Source: CBDCWQ01 sp965223435
GTDB lineage: Bacteria; Myxococcota; Kuafuiibacteriia; Kuafuiibacteriales; Kuafuiibacteriaceae
Assembly: GCA_965223435.1 (NCBI GenBank)
Contig: CBDCWQ010000021.1
Location: forward strand, 1,054,001 to 1,118,000
Direction of reading: 5' to 3'
DNA: 64,000 nt
Positions within the stretch are counted from its first letter, which is position 1. Every line of letters starts with the position of its first letter. The notes beneath the pieces are model-generated. The model saw nothing but the letters and a program-made list of their open reading frames with translations, ran no database searches and had not been told where the DNA came from. This document shows, in pieces, positions 56,501 through 63,967 of the stretch. Position numbers and translations under genes: made by a program.

Positions 56501-59500
56501 CGGACCTGAACGCTGGATCCTCTGTCTCCCCATGGGTGAGCGCCTGGTCTATGGGCCCTCCCTTCGGCCGTACCTGACCGAGGGGGCTTAGGTCTGGGAC
56601 CGCTTGGTCTACGGCTTCTCGACCAGGGCGTAATGGGCTGGTGCCTTCATGCGGACTCCCTTGGTTGGTGCCTGCATGCGGGCTCCCTTGGTTGGTGCCT
56701 GCATGCGGGCTCCTTTGGCTGATGCCGCCTGGACCGCGCGATGCTACGCCGAGATGCACTTTGCCGTCGTCGTGGACACGCATGTCGTACGCATTGACCG
56801 CCGTGATGGTGAACTGGGTGCTTTGGCCGACGGTGAGGGGACCCGCGTGGGTGATTTCGTAGCGGCGCGTTTCGGGGGCGCGGGCGGCACGCGTGGTCAC
56901 AATGCGGGTTCCCTTTTGCGGGTCGATTTCGCTACGCACCCAGGTTGCGACGAAGAGCGCTTGGTGGCCACTGAGGGCGGGGACGCCGATGGGATCGTCG
57001 AATAGGTCGGGGTGATGGGCTCCGTTTTCGTGATGGGTTCTGTGAATGGGTATTGGAGGATAAAGATTCAGCGTGTCTCGCTCCCAGACCTGTAGGTCTC
57101 GGGTGCGCAACATGTCGATTTTCGGCGCCGGCGGGGTCGCGCGGCCCGGCGCCCCGAGGTGATAGACGAGAAGCCCAACTTCTCCGTCGTGGGTGGCGGC
57201 GGCGTCGGGGAGATATCCGTGGGCGACCTGGATGCCCCGAGACCAGGTGATGCCCCCGTCGAGGGATTGGGTGACGAAGATGGGGTTCTGGCCCGGTATG
57301 TGGGCGTTGCTTGAGGGACCGTCGCTGTAGACCGCGACCAGATGGCCTTGCTTTTTGACCGCGAGTTTGGGCGCGTCGTGTCGCCCTTCATGGAGGGGGC
57401 TTTCAAGCTGTGCGACGACGGCATGGCGCCAGTCTTGCCGGACCCCATTTTGGAAGGTGCCCACTTTGAAGCCCTCTTCGACGGGGACATCGGCGGTCTT
57501 CCATTCGAGGAGCCCCTCACGCATCGGCCACACCGGGACGTCGCGCGCGCCGGTCGATGGCTCGGACCATGCGTCTTCGACCAGCGGCCTTTGCGCGATG
57601 CGGATTTGGTCTTCTTCGTGCCAGGTCCCATCGTAGAGGTATTGGTGGCGCGCTTTGTTGCTGGCGGTGTCAGACCCCGCGCCCTCGTGGATGGGATTCT
57701 GGCCCGGAATATGGGCGTTGCTTGAGGGGGTGTCAGACCCCGCGCCCTCGTGGATGGGATTCTGGCCCGGAATATGGGCGTTGCTTGAGGGACCGTCGCT
57801 GTAGACCGCGACCAGACGGCCTTGCGGCCCGCTTGGGTGGTTGTCCGGCGTTTCTTCGGGGTGCCTTTGGGGTTCAAGGTCGTGGGCTCTCCGTTGCCAA
57901 ACTTCCTGAAATCCTGCTTGCGCGATGCGCGTGCCGGGTTTGGGGCAAATTCCCCCCGCTTCGTCCGGCGCGACGTTTTTTTCGAAGGGCCAGTCCGGAT
58001 TGGGAACCGTTCGGTTGTCCCACATGCGGTCTTGGTGGGCGATGATGCTGACCGCGTCGTCGTCGATGGTAAGCGAAGGGTTGTAGACAAAGGCCTCTTC
58101 GGTCCGGGTCCGGTAGGGCCCGAACGCCTCACCGGTTTTGGGATTGGTTTCGAGCGCGTAGCTGTAAGCTTCCTGAGACCATTCGACGCAGCCACACGGG
58201 GCCACCGGCTTGTGGCAAAGAGGATTTTGGTGGGCCAGGGCGTAGGAAACCACAAGGTCGTTTTTCTCACGAACCACGACGTCAAAAACGTTCTCGGGTT
58301 CTTTGGTGAGGTCTTTTAAGTAGTAGGCCTTGTGGGCCTCACCCCACACCAGGTGAAGGTGACCGAAGCGGTCGTATCCCAAACTGAGCCCTCGCTTCCA
58401 GGCGTCGTTTTTGCGCACAGTCTTGGGCGCAAGAAAGTGAGCCCCGCGATTATGGCTTTCGGCTACGCGGATGAGGCTTTGTTTCGGTTGTGTTTTCGGG
58501 CCGGTTTGGGTCTGGGTCCACGCGACCGAAACCTTGTCGCCGCGCGCCGCAATGGCCAGATCGGTGATGGCCCAACCGTCGCCGGGAGCGGCGAGCGTTT
58601 TGGTGGTCTCGAAACTTTGGTCTTGGGCTGCCCTTTTGCTGCGACGATAGGCCACTTCGAAGTTTTGCGACCGACCCGGTCGAGCTACATGGACCAAGTG
58701 GGCCCAAGTGCGGTCGTCGTGGGCGACAAGCGCGACTTTGGGAAGCGCGACAAACAGTCCTCTCGGACTGACTGCGGCCGGCGCTTCGAAAGTGCCCGGA
58801 TCCGGCGGGGGTCGGGCGGCAACGCCTGGGCCAAAAAACCGCCGCTGAAGCGCGTCGATGAGAGGCATCCATGCGCTGCTCCCACGCTCGTCCCAGACGA
58901 CGCCCTCGATGGGCGAAAAACGTTCGCTCAGTTCGGCGATGAGTTCGGCCACGCGGAGGACGGCACCTTTTTGCGGCAGGTCGGTATTCGCTTCGGACAG
59001 CGATGTGTCCGAGCCTTGTGGGGACTCGTCGATGTGAATGCGAAGAAGCGGCGGAAGCTGAGCGCCAAGCGGCTGGTTTTCGATGATGTTCCAGGCTCCT
59101 GAGGCCGTTTGGGTCACGGTAAAATGGGCCGAACTTTCTGGCGCGATGGACCCTTGGTCGTGCCTGGCGCCTCGAGCGGTCGAATCTTCGGTGGTGGGCT
59201 CAAGAACGATGTGGGTAGGCAACGCCGGGTCCAAGGGCCGAGGCGCGGGCCCATTCGGGGTGGGGCTAGAGAATGGACAGGTCTCGATGAGCGCCCGCGC
59301 GGTCTCGAGGGACCACTTGGAGCCAAGACAATCGTCTTGAAAGGGCGCGCCCGCCTCTTCAAGGAACGCAAGGTAGCCATAGCCAGCCTCGAGGGCATCC
59401 CCCAGGCGAATCCTTTTGTACCGCTGTGCCTGTGCATCCCATCGCGAGATTCGAAGGATGTTGGGATCCGCATAGACCGTCTCTTCGGGGACGGCGAGCA

Positions 59501-59903
59501 TGTTCCAGCCGGCAGGTACCCAAGCGGCCGCCGCCGATGCGACTATGGGAAGCTCCAGATCGCTCCTTGCGAAAACCCACACGACTCGGGTCTCGTCACT
59601 CGGCTCGCTTGCACGTGCCGTCGGGTCGAGGCTTTCTGGTTTGCAAGAAATCTGTTCGGATCGTTCAATCCCGCCTGCGCCAGGGTCCCCCTCGGATGGC
59701 CTGCCTGTCGCCCACAGGGTGAGCCCCAGCCCCGTCCACGCGCACCGGTGTTCGGGATGCGAGGGCGCAGCCACAAGGTTCCAACCGGCTCGAATCTGGA
59801 CCGACCCTTGGACCTCGGCATGAGCCAAGGGCGTCAGACCACATCCAAGAATCCATGCGACGAAACCCATTACCTGACGGCGATATCTTGCTTGATGCGT
59901 CAT
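50514..59903 (-). CDS. Giant exported protein B: propeller-like, toroid and degenerate ADP-ribosyltransferase-like regions
   Basis: ATG 59903 follows GGGGA and gives a signal peptide (VMGFVAWILGCGLTPLAHAE); the frame opens at 59957. Mature start QIRAGWNLVAAPSH matches protein A. Approximate residues: 390-1070 sialidase/BNR-like beta-propeller repeats with inserted 21-residue repeats; 1085-1190 low-complexity repeats; 1290-2130 alpha/alpha toroid (FERVWVYTQGIAV, NVVTEHNLDVLSVLNHALK) homologous to A; 2215-2550 a fold like pertussis-toxin S1-type ADP-ribosyltransferases (QPPTTMFTHGWD, GQFITLSTD, AATYLYVIENDG, GDVLFPQGILSQQIAGA). The usual catalytic Arg appears as Trp and the Glu as Asp, so enzymatic activity is doubtful. 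The last 580 residues include a possible ParB-like segment and no other known domain. 3,129 residues; role unknown. Confidence 0.75.
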   Translation of the reverse strand: MTHQARYRRQVMGFVAWILGCGLTPLAHAEVQGSVQIRAGWNLVAAPSHPEHRCAWTGLGLTLWATGRPSEGDPGAGGIERSEQISCKPESLDPTARASEPSDETRVVWVFARSDLELPIVASAAAAWVPAGWNMLAVPEETVYADPNILRISRWDAQAQRYKRIRLGDALEAGYGYLAFLEEAGAPFQDDCLGSKWSLETARALIETCPFSSPTPNGPAPRPLDPALPTHIVLEPTTEDSTARGARHDQGSIAPESSAHFTVTQTASGAWNIIENQPLGAQLPPLLRIHIDESPQGSDTSLSEANTDLPQKGAVLRVAELIAELSERFSPIEGVVWDERGSSAWMPLIDALQRRFFGPGVAARPPPDPGTFEAPAAVSPRGLFVALPKVALVAHDDRTWAHLVHVARPGRSQNFEVAYRRSKRAAQDQSFETTKTLAAPGDGWAITDLAIAARGDKVSVAWTQTQTGPKTQPKQSLIRVAESHNRGAHFLAPKTVRKNDAWKRGLSLGYDRFGHLHLVWGEAHKAYYLKDLTKEPENVFDVVVREKNDLVVSYALAHQNPLCHKPVAPCGCVEWSQEAYSYALETNPKTGEAFGPYRTRTEEAFVYNPSLTIDDDAVSIIAHQDRMWDNRTVPNPDWPFEKNVAPDEAGGICPKPGTRIAQAGFQEVWQRRAHDLEPQRHPEETPDNHPSGPQGRLVAVYSDGPSSNAHIPGQNPIHEGAGSDTPSSNAHIPGQNPIHEGAGSDTASNKARHQYLYDGTWHEEDQIRIAQRPLVEDAWSEPSTGARDVPVWPMREGLLEWKTADVPVEEGFKVGTFQNGVRQDWRHAVVAQLESPLHEGRHDAPKLAVKKQGHLVAVYSDGPSSNAHIPGQNPIFVTQSLDGGITWSRGIQVAHGYLPDAAATHDGEVGLLVYHLGAPGRATPPAPKIDMLRTRDLQVWERDTLNLYPPIPIHRTHHENGAHHPDLFDDPIGVPALSGHQALFVATWVRSEIDPQKGTRIVTTRAARAPETRRYEITHAGPLTVGQSTQFTITAVNAYDMRVHDDGKVHLGVASRGPGGISQRSPHAGTNQGSPHAGTNQGSPHEGTSPLRPGREAVDQAVPDLSPLGQVRPKGGPIDQALTHGETEDPAFRSENAANPTFRSENAANPTFRSENAANPTFGSENAQALALVEGRSPPATVQLQNGQATFVRLTTETDTTLLVQSEENPTGRASATTLLAYASGAAGNYQRAIEARDRMMRTVVDEATQQTWVFQVEYPPEASPQPGDETTGLASPLEEPGTASDAKYLASFERVWVYTQGIAVAQLSKQQDTVSQAAAQGMARYLCAHAEKGHHEGRTVILGWPFSWNTAGDNWKDRRLVTGANAWAIHGLGAFVVSKAFDSLSDKEQRAIRGCYEEAIRGLLVHRQRLAAPGTDQTVSLVTAGWTARGLTVAENPSALFREEEESVQWGYYSVLDAIGYEAFTEDRAPEVARFRHTPGAPRTKLAPRVLTEEDHQRLKTRVLASNVVTEHNLDVLSVLNHALKHQEKIGLQDFTELEVFRDELRDGIFVLLWDDQEYTQDLAYTLRQTGPDDPRRPALEEALETQDLGRIVTGGHFSGTGEDLHFSASNHVAIDNCSWLSLSVDHGLLPEQPEYIERLARCLRYTELQFVKPLPFAGRTYLGAHYFQNTFRDPYISPSALQESSYHLEATTGLILGLARFARAYPEHPDAGHFADQTRALWNGVQLFVKDHGFRYSSQRIQDLSTRLASSTAAIWFIDVYRELNQDWAGLRGIVGTGRVWDPERLAASSLAHKNVVSLGLYGGHEAFVGFQSQSGATWVDTKAPRSDDSVGPIYPEAQSTFGPGARATKPGTVLANVIKKGAASIDEFSPGTSFATSQLLAAGTALASIVALSTGQVETWTTLIHLNQAPNVHTEPWTFVGTVPEDEVTFLGLFFKDEALIRHTRIQQSHVQGGFATSTVEFEADAIYGLVKEVYGPSEGMLKDLYRLGLPTGEPISVYRLDTELSPEAIVDAVLDQQVPWLKPSADPAPNEPGFTADLFRELRALALTPDFHQIDLAELIHTLENQGAAPDSHDAQAIIPEPPLGTAWLDQVPEAFRASVYYWTVLLPQYVVPQSSGPLWDALQNDLSRLDENTCHTLGPAYVSRFPGAQVGWVPGSGNLPGRCVLTQAAATYAPGSPTQTELIQPPKALEKPPAGAPPEHYSAGRKRSETYYGIPFKAYHPAVRELEGTIHWVSNQPPTTMFTHGWDVPGQGGDFFDYLHGNGGQFITLSTDATFQNGKDRELTDALDPQTQSAWVYSLRAPEGSLLVKTVLTGLELEVPKTLKDKVVVPWSKLNTRHIHSAHQVNKHGRIIKGTEVKNPKYVQPTKIVGPDLVATSYLDKRSVSAAALRAQTKALNEILQPGDIVGPEKVTMVDVNRARTTMPNLVLWVNPTGPSDRKEATVVFEAGIKPGAHQQIVLAKLGLDDTDLSLQERQPHSEAATYLYVIENDGRGLNLEAIHRAHNPGDVLFPQGILSQQIAGALEYKKDPSTGKLVPGAFLVNPDFVPYGSKKPIKIKANTEQEEDIQQQGLTGLAAVRATYGFSANGIWVGNDPLGDTTLLKLRNEAFGGLNLALVFNPKHGYAAFPIKGAGGNHPGWRLVKTQWAGITTIVTLTGSKSQLGETTNVSWAFENTDQDYMRVINSENDKPLVRYYRRDLEHVTHDEPLSDTPLEALKTGSAQAEPKFEDQTPGLKVPLQDFFGYSSYYKNYVGSMMFSDAMLLKTSREIIRKGPVVQLLLAGNDENPEDRYAIFGVRDSDYWNSFDSPIYGLGTNRPVDHVVPLSMTGQRSPKTEKENVRHLFNQLRQMGVHPPYIRVVKEDHVLHYTNDLNATVGETKLSGSPRAAYIKHFAKFGDHSKPSLEKRTLHVAPKAMALMDHLESLSRIFKVPHAEKFLEQLLLASPPLTLDELKDQEILWSSGTNSTWIDDVVERLHAASLIEQATNGQESPSYRVDQEGWSLFIKAMREVGALYGGNAAPNAPSFDRRADEVFNFVASELDFIMDLKERRHMLSLLLSGYTVSRAEVLDYIASQEDEFDEKYMYWSASYQLVERDENWDYRLNWHHWEQLIQGLEELFLPSQKEP
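56407..56525 (-). repeat. In-frame 30-bp repeats in giant gene B
   Basis: About four copies of a 30-bp unit (ttgggttcgcggcgttctcg core) encode FRSENAANPT. Adjacent at 56640-56720 are three 27-bp units encoding SPHAGTNQG. Both form a low-complexity linker between the propeller-like and toroid regions. Confidence 0.85.
57668..57793 (-). repeat. Two near-perfect 63-bp in-frame repeats in giant gene B
   Basis: tgtcagaccccgcgccctcg starts at 57668 and again at 57731, a period of 63 bp (21 residues: SDTPSSNAHIPGQNPIHEGAG). Part of this unit (SSNAHIPGQNPI) also occurs within propeller-like segments on both sides, near 57280-57320 and 57790, so it is an expanded piece of a real repeat. Confidence 0.85.
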
Positions 59904-60356
59904 TTTTTCCCCGTCCCGCGTAGACAGCGCTCCCCCCAGGACTGTCCGGCCCGGCATCGAAACGAGATTCGATAGGGTGAGTCAACGATTTGTTCGCATA
60001 TTAACTTGCTCTCGCTGGCCCCGGACCGGGACAACCTGGACCTGGACCTGGACCTGGACCTGGACCTGGACGATCTCTCTGAAAGCAGCCGCTCCCTCCG
60101 CAATCTATCGGAGGGAGGACCGCATTCGCGCGCCCGACTCCGTTGTCAACAACACAGCGAAGGGGGGCAGGAGAGTCCCGGTTTCTCTACCAACACCTTG
60201 TCTCGAACGATGTGAATCTGATCCATCCCCTGCATCTCTCTCCCGAATCCGCCGCACTCGGCAAAGGCGACGAAGCTCCCGGGTTTACCCGATGGGGTGG
60301 GTCAATTTTTCGAGCGCGATGCGGATCCGTTTCTTCGCGCGGCGTACCGGTCGGGG
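59904..60356. other. Intergenic region with CCTGGA microsatellite
   Basis: About 450 bp between two minus-strand genes, so it should hold the promoter of giant gene B. It contains six perfect CCTGGA units (60035-60070). Reading frames through the array translate to alternating Trp-Thr or Leu-Asp and are not credible genes. Confidence 0.6.
60035..60070. repeat. Six perfect CCTGGA hexanucleotide repeats
   Basis: Six uninterrupted CCTGGA units, about 130-170 bp upstream of the start of giant gene B. The same hexamer in the other orientation (GGTCCA) forms four units at 62909-62932. Confidence 0.95.
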
Positions 60357-61841
60357 TCAGCGCGACTTTTTGGCCTGGCGGAGGGCCTTGTTCCATTCCG
60401 CGCGCACCGTATGGAGGACTTTGATACGTGCGAAGTATTTGTCTTCGGCTTCGACCAGCGTCCACGGTGCGGATGGGGTGCTGGTCCTTTCCACCATTTC
60501 TTTGGCCGCCGCTTCGTATTGGTTGAACTTCTTTCGGTTGCGGTAGTCTTCGTCCGTGATTTTGTGTTGCTTCCAAGGCGTGGCTTCTCGCTCCTTGAAA
60601 CGCCGCAGTTGTTCATCGCGGCTGATGTGGAGCCAGAATTTGATCACCACGATCCCGTGGTCTTTCAACTGTGCCTCAAACTCGTTGATTTCTCGGTACG
60701 CGCGATTCCACTCCGCGTCCGAGGCGAAGCCTTCGACGCGTTCCACGAGGACCCGTCCGTACCAGCTTCGGTCATAGACGGTGATGGCTCCGTCCTCGGG
60801 CAGGTGTCGCCAGAAGCGCCAAAGATAGTGCTGTGACTTTTCTTCGTCGTTGGGGGCGCTGACGGGAATGACTCGGTATTGACGGGCATCGATGGCTCCA
60901 ATGAGGCGGCGGATGGCGCCCCCTTTGCCGGCAGCGTCCCAGCCCTCAAACACGATGATGGAAGCGATGCCTTGCTTTTTGAGCTTGCGGCTTAGTCGGT
61001 TCAGGTCGCTCTGGGTTTGCTCCAGCTCTTCGTCGTAATCTTTCTTGGCGAGCTTCTGCGACAGATCGAGAGTGTCAAAAACGGTGGTCGGATCGGGTAT
61101 GGGCGCTTCGGGCCTGCCGCCGGTTTTGGTTTTGAATTTGAAGCGGTCCCTCAGTCGTTCGAGCATCAGCTGGGCTATGGCAAGATTGCGAAAGCGGGGG
61201 TCTTCGCTTTCAACGAGGGTCCAGGGCGCCTCGTCTGAGCTCGTTTGGGCAAGCAAGTGTTCGGCCGCTTTTTTGAACTTCTTGTATTTTTTTGCGTCCT
61301 TAAGGTCTTGGTCGGTGACCCTCCACTCGGTTTCTGGTTTGGCCCGAAGTTCTTTGAAGCGGGACCGTTGTTCGTCCTCTCGGATGTGGAGCCAGAATTT
61401 GAGGATGAGCGCACCGTCGTTGACCAGAGCCAATTCGAAGGCGTTGATGCGCTGAAGTGCGCGATCAAAGGTTTCTGGAGAAATCTTGCGGTATGCACGG
61501 CTGCGAAGGGATTGGCTGTACCAAGATTCCGAAAAGATGGAGATGCGCCCCTTCGGTGGGAGCTCCATCCAGAATCGCTTGTAGGGGTGCTCGCGGTGTT
61601 GTTTTTTGTTGAGGGGTTCGAGGGCCGGGGTGGTCAAAAAGCGAGCGTCTAGCCATTTCCCCAAAAGATTGACCGCGTTTCCTTTGCCGGACCCCGCGGT
61701 TCCACCGATGACGACGATGACTGGAAAGTCTTTGTCCTTCAGTTCGTGTTGCGCTCTGAGGAGATGAGAGCGCAAAAGGGGCGCCCTTTCGGCGTATTCG
61801 CGTTTGGAGAGCTTGAGGCCGAGCTCGGCGGTTTCAAACAT
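60357..61841 (-). CDS. pap: Polyphosphate:AMP phosphotransferase (two-domain PPK2)
   Basis: 494 residues with two PPK2 domains in tandem, the layout of class II PPK2 (Pap), which uses polyphosphate to phosphorylate AMP to ADP. Domain 1 has a Walker-A-like loop IGGTAGSGKGNAVNLL and FSESWYSQS. Domain 2 has FEGWDAAGKGGAIRRL and YDRSWYGRVLVERVEGFA, the better-conserved catalytic signatures. In domain 1 the usual EGxDAAGKG is changed, as in other Pap proteins, suggesting that it is structural. Cytoplasmic. The downstream PPK2 motif HQIRRFxE-type is seen as DEQLRRFKER. Confidence 0.9.
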   Translation of the reverse strand: MFETAELGLKLSKREYAERAPLLRSHLLRAQHELKDKDFPVIVVIGGTAGSGKGNAVNLLGKWLDARFLTTPALEPLNKKQHREHPYKRFWMELPPKGRISIFSESWYSQSLRSRAYRKISPETFDRALQRINAFELALVNDGALILKFWLHIREDEQRSRFKELRAKPETEWRVTDQDLKDAKKYKKFKKAAEHLLAQTSSDEAPWTLVESEDPRFRNLAIAQLMLERLRDRFKFKTKTGGRPEAPIPDPTTVFDTLDLSQKLAKKDYDEELEQTQSDLNRLSRKLKKQGIASIIVFEGWDAAGKGGAIRRLIGAIDARQYRVIPVSAPNDEEKSQHYLWRFWRHLPEDGAITVYDRSWYGRVLVERVEGFASDAEWNRAYREINEFEAQLKDHGIVVIKFWLHISRDEQLRRFKEREATPWKQHKITDEDYRNRKKFNQYEAAAKEMVERTSTPSAPWTLVEAEDKYFARIKVLHTVRAEWNKALRQAKKSR

Positions 61842-61898
61842 GCTCTCCCCCTACCATAAAAACGCGGGCGCCTGGTTTCTTCGTTTTACCCTGCAACG

Positions 61899-61914
61899 CG
61901 GTGGTCACGGGTGG
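61899..61914. repeat. Half-copy of GGTCACGGGTGGGCC repeat
   Basis: GGTCACGGGTGGGCC lies between the divergent pap and NapH-like genes. It matches the element at the right edge of the window but lacks the second arm. Confidence 0.5.
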
Positions 61915-61990
61915 GCCAGAGGTAGGATGCGGTGTGCGGATGTCCCAGGTTCGCCTTGTGCAATAAAGTCAGGGCCTCTAGAACGAGAAT

Positions 61991-63955
61991 GTGGACAGGC
62001 GCGCTCCAAAACGTTTGGTGGTCCTGAGGCAGCTCGCCAAACGTTGGCATCGCTATCGTGTCCTTCGGGTGCTGACCATGGCTTTGACCCTGGGGGCCTT
62101 GGTGCTGGTTCCCACCCTTGGCATCGCTCGTTTTGATGTCTTTGGTGCCGAACATCGGGCCTTGGGTAAACCTGCGGACGCTCTTCATGGTCTCATCGCA
62201 GTCTTGGTTGCCATTTTTTTGTCGTACCTCGTGACCTTTCAAGTCAACTTGGTGGCGGGTCGCATGTTCTGTGGCTGGGGCTGTCCGATAGGGCAGCTCA
62301 ATCGTCTGAGCGACGCCTTCGATTCTGCTCGAAAGAGAAAAGAAAAACTCCTTTGGGGTGCGACCTTTGTTCTTTTTGCGGTCGCTCTATCCGTTTCGCT
62401 GCTCTTGTGGTGGATGCCTGTCCACGCCTTTTGGACCCCCCCGGGTGGCTGGCTTGCGGTGGGTACGCTCGGTCTTGCAACGGCGGGTGCGCTTGCTTTC
62501 GGGAAGGGTGTGGGTTGGACCTTTTGTCGAAAGGCGTGCCCGATCGGGCTCTATTACTCGGTGGTCCAGCAAAAGCGACCTTTAGGGATTCTCTACGAAG
62601 AGGACGCCTGCCTGGACGAGGGCGTCTGCCAGACCGCCTGCCCGGTCGATCTTGATCCGCGCAACCTACCCGGCCTCAAGAACGGTATCGGTGGTCTGGC
62701 CATCGACGGTTTGACCGCACACAGCCACTGTCTTCGATGCGGCGCTTGCGTAGAGGCCTGCGAACTGGTCACCACCAAGCTGGAGCGTCCGGCACTGCTC
62801 TTCGGACGCACCGAAGGTCGATTGAGCGCTGGTGCAAACCCAGGGACAATGGGGTCATCCTCAGAGCTGGTTCCGATGCCCCGTGTCCAACATCCGCCAC
62901 GCGCCGAAGGTCCAGGTCCAGGTCCAGGTCCAGGTGTGGAGAGGCCTGCCTTGCCGGCCCAGGCTGCTTCTGGAACACGGCCCAGCAGAGAAAAAGGAGG
63001 GTGGGCGCGGTTTTTTCGAACGGCGGATCACGGGATTTGGGGCTCAGGTCTTTCTCCATTTCTCGTTCTCCTGAGTTCGTTTGGGTCCGTGACCGTCTTT
63101 TTGCTGTTTGACGGTTGGCTGGGGGCTCGGGCGACCGGTGAGTCTCATGTCGCTCGCTTTGTGGCGGCGGCGGTGAGCGCTTCGTTCTTGGTCTTCATCA
63201 CGCTCCTCGTCACCAAACGTTTGACCGTTTCGCGGTGGGTTGTGGCCCTCGGGATGGTTTTGGCCGCGGTGTTTGCCCTGGTGGTGCCGTTGTTTGTGGT
63301 TTTGTCGCCGGGTTCCGCGTCTCAATACCAACCGGCTCGGCCCTGGGAGGTGAAAAAGAGCGAGTCGGCTCCGAAGCCTCGGCGTCGTCGTTACCGTTCG
63401 GCTACAGGCCCGTTCCCATTCGGCACGGTGCAAGGAAGGGTCACCCATAAAGGTCAGGGGGTGCCGGGCGCTTGGGTCTACCTTGAAACGCCCCCGCCGG
63501 GTCGACGCCTGGGGCCTTCAATGAAGCTCGAATTGGTGATGCGCGCCACTGGTTTTTCGTCCCCATTGTACGTCGCCCGCCAGGGCAGCGTGTTCCGGAT
63601 TCGTAACGACGATGACACCTTGCATACGTTGGAGTTTCGCTTTGGTAACCGTGTGGTGCGCAACGTTCCCCTGCCTCCGAGTCAAGGGCCGCGAAAAGTG
63701 CCATGGCCTGCACCTCGTCTTTACGATCTCGGATGTGCATCTCATCCGTCAGAACGGGCGCGGCTTTTGGTGCTCGACCACCCTTACAGCGTTCAAACCG
63801 ATCTGGACGGTGCCTTTAAGTTGACTCATGTGCCCGTTGGCGTCATGCACGCAGCGGCCGTATCAGGCGACTTGGGAACAGAAACGCAACAGATCGATGT
63901 ATTGTCCGAGCAGTCTGTTAACGTGGGGTTTGTGCTCGAATCCCACGCCCCATAA
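61991..63955 (+). CDS. NapH-type membrane ferredoxin fused to a cupredoxin/carboxypeptidase-regulatory-like domain
   Basis: GTG 61991 gives 654 residues. Residues 1-190 hold transmembrane helices and the NapH/CcoG-type motifs CGWGCPIGQL and CRKACPIGLYY. Two [4Fe-4S] sites follow (CLDEGVCQTACP; CLRCGACVEACE). A linker with a (GP)n stretch, made by the GGTCCA repeat, leads to three more helices (about 345-440). The last 180 residues (GTVQGRVTHKGQGVPGAWVYL, IRNDDDTLHTLEFRF, LYDLGCASHP) resemble cupredoxin-like domains of 'methylamine utilization' proteins. His (LHTLEF), Cys and His (CASHP) could bind copper; a Met ligand is not evident. Probably carries electrons between the quinone pool or cytoplasmic donors and a periplasmic acceptor; this fusion is unusual. 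Confidence 0.75.
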   Translation: MDRRAPKRLVVLRQLAKRWHRYRVLRVLTMALTLGALVLVPTLGIARFDVFGAEHRALGKPADALHGLIAVLVAIFLSYLVTFQVNLVAGRMFCGWGCPIGQLNRLSDAFDSARKRKEKLLWGATFVLFAVALSVSLLLWWMPVHAFWTPPGGWLAVGTLGLATAGALAFGKGVGWTFCRKACPIGLYYSVVQQKRPLGILYEEDACLDEGVCQTACPVDLDPRNLPGLKNGIGGLAIDGLTAHSHCLRCGACVEACELVTTKLERPALLFGRTEGRLSAGANPGTMGSSSELVPMPRVQHPPRAEGPGPGPGPGVERPALPAQAASGTRPSREKGGWARFFRTADHGIWGSGLSPFLVLLSSFGSVTVFLLFDGWLGARATGESHVARFVAAAVSASFLVFITLLVTKRLTVSRWVVALGMVLAAVFALVVPLFVVLSPGSASQYQPARPWEVKKSESAPKPRRRRYRSATGPFPFGTVQGRVTHKGQGVPGAWVYLETPPPGRRLGPSMKLELVMRATGFSSPLYVARQGSVFRIRNDDDTLHTLEFRFGNRVVRNVPLPPSQGPRKVPWPAPRLYDLGCASHPSERARLLVLDHPYSVQTDLDGAFKLTHVPVGVMHAAAVSGDLGTETQQIDVLSEQSVNVGFVLESHAP

Positions 63956-63967
63956 AAGGACGACTCC

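Noticed and set aside
55110..56591. 493-codon plus-strand frame
   Set aside because: Antisense to the well-supported giant gene B, with no signal, domain or ribosome binding site; a high-GC shadow frame.
59977..60546. Plus-strand frame containing repeated Trp-Thr
   Set aside because: Product of the CCTGGA microsatellite and antisense to pap; not a credible protein.
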